This document shows positions 63,559 to 64,000 of a stretch of 64,000 nucleotides of DNA, in pieces; positions within the stretch are counted from its first letter, which is position 1, and each line of letters begins with the position of its first letter. The notes beneath the pieces were generated by a model that worked only from the letters and a program-made list of their open reading frames with translations, had not been told where the DNA came from and did not search any database. A program made the position numbers and the translations under genes. Source of the DNA: Paulownia fortunei (lineage: Eukaryota; Streptophyta; Magnoliopsida; Lamiales; Paulowniaceae); the NCBI GenBank assembly GCA_019321725.1, contig CM033110.1:1905229-1969228 (forward strand), given 5' to 3'.

Positions 63559-64000
63559 AAAAAAACAAAAGACCTTTTTCTTGTGACTTAATTTGTTTTG
63601 AGTTGGCTCAAGTTTATTGTGATGGAGAAGTGTGTATATTTATGCAGCTTTGCATAAAGTAACGGTCATCAATCTTCGGGAATCACATCAAGTTAAGAAA
63701 TCTGAAGAAAGTAATAACTTGTTTATAACATGGAATATTATCTACAGGCATCATTTTAAAAGAAAAAGAAGAATTTAATCATGAGCATTTGGAGTAAAAT
63801 ATTTTCAAGCTACCGCATGCAATGACGCTATGTGTGATGTACATGTAACACAAATCCTTACAAAAAAAGACATCATTATTGGAAAATGCATTGTGCTTTA
63901 ATGAATGTGACAATTAAAAATTTTCATTTAAATTATCTGAAATAATTTTAGATAAGAGATGAAAAGCTAGATATACGATATTTTTATATGATTTTTTTTA

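Overview
The window is nuclear DNA from a flowering plant, most likely a eudicot. It is strongly AT-rich, its genes carry GT-AG introns, and every recognisable protein belongs to a land-plant family. I cannot name the species from sequence alone. I see no rRNA, tRNA or organellar genes, and no CRISPR array. Coordinates for spliced genes run from start codon to stop codon, with my hand-derived exons listed in each entry.

Four protein-coding genes are well supported, all on the + strand. (1) 2179-7337 encodes a five-exon DUF630/DUF632 protein of 726 aa; its 2.3-kb third intron is swollen by a tandem duplication and two small DNA-transposon relics. (2) 9128-12161 encodes a four-exon plant protein of unknown function (493 aa). 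It has an N-terminal destruction-box-like motif and an E2F-type site upstream, which together suggest cell-cycle control. (3) 20756-21913 is an intronless AP2/ERF transcription factor of the RAP2.4 type (385 aa), with a TATA box and a palindromic G-box upstream. (4) 53666-56307 is an eleven-exon trehalose-6-phosphate phosphatase (385 aa), with a TATA box and two G-boxes upstream. A fifth candidate, a small membrane-protein-like frame on the minus strand at 59415-59639, is weak.

The two long gene-free blocks (about 22-53 kb and 56.3-64 kb) hold old, decayed repeats. The clearest are a 2.4-kb near-perfect-scale palindrome (25088-27487) with an 8-bp target-site duplication, a 2.2-kb Mutator-like element with long terminal inverted repeats (47767-49942) carrying a broken reading frame, two hAT-type MITEs with 7/8 target-site duplications (45444-45726 and 50336-50662), a tRNA-derived SINE (41065-41338), and several tandem duplications of 50-260 bp. 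Many simple-sequence tracts and G/C-run tracts are present.

The four genes do not form a pathway. The RAP2.4-type factor and the trehalose phosphatase share the same 10-bp G-box palindrome upstream of their TATA boxes, so both may respond to abscisic acid, light or drought signals. I found no convincing wholly new molecular system. The most unusual items are the large palindrome, the decayed duplicate exon and internal duplication in gene 2, and the Mutator-like element.
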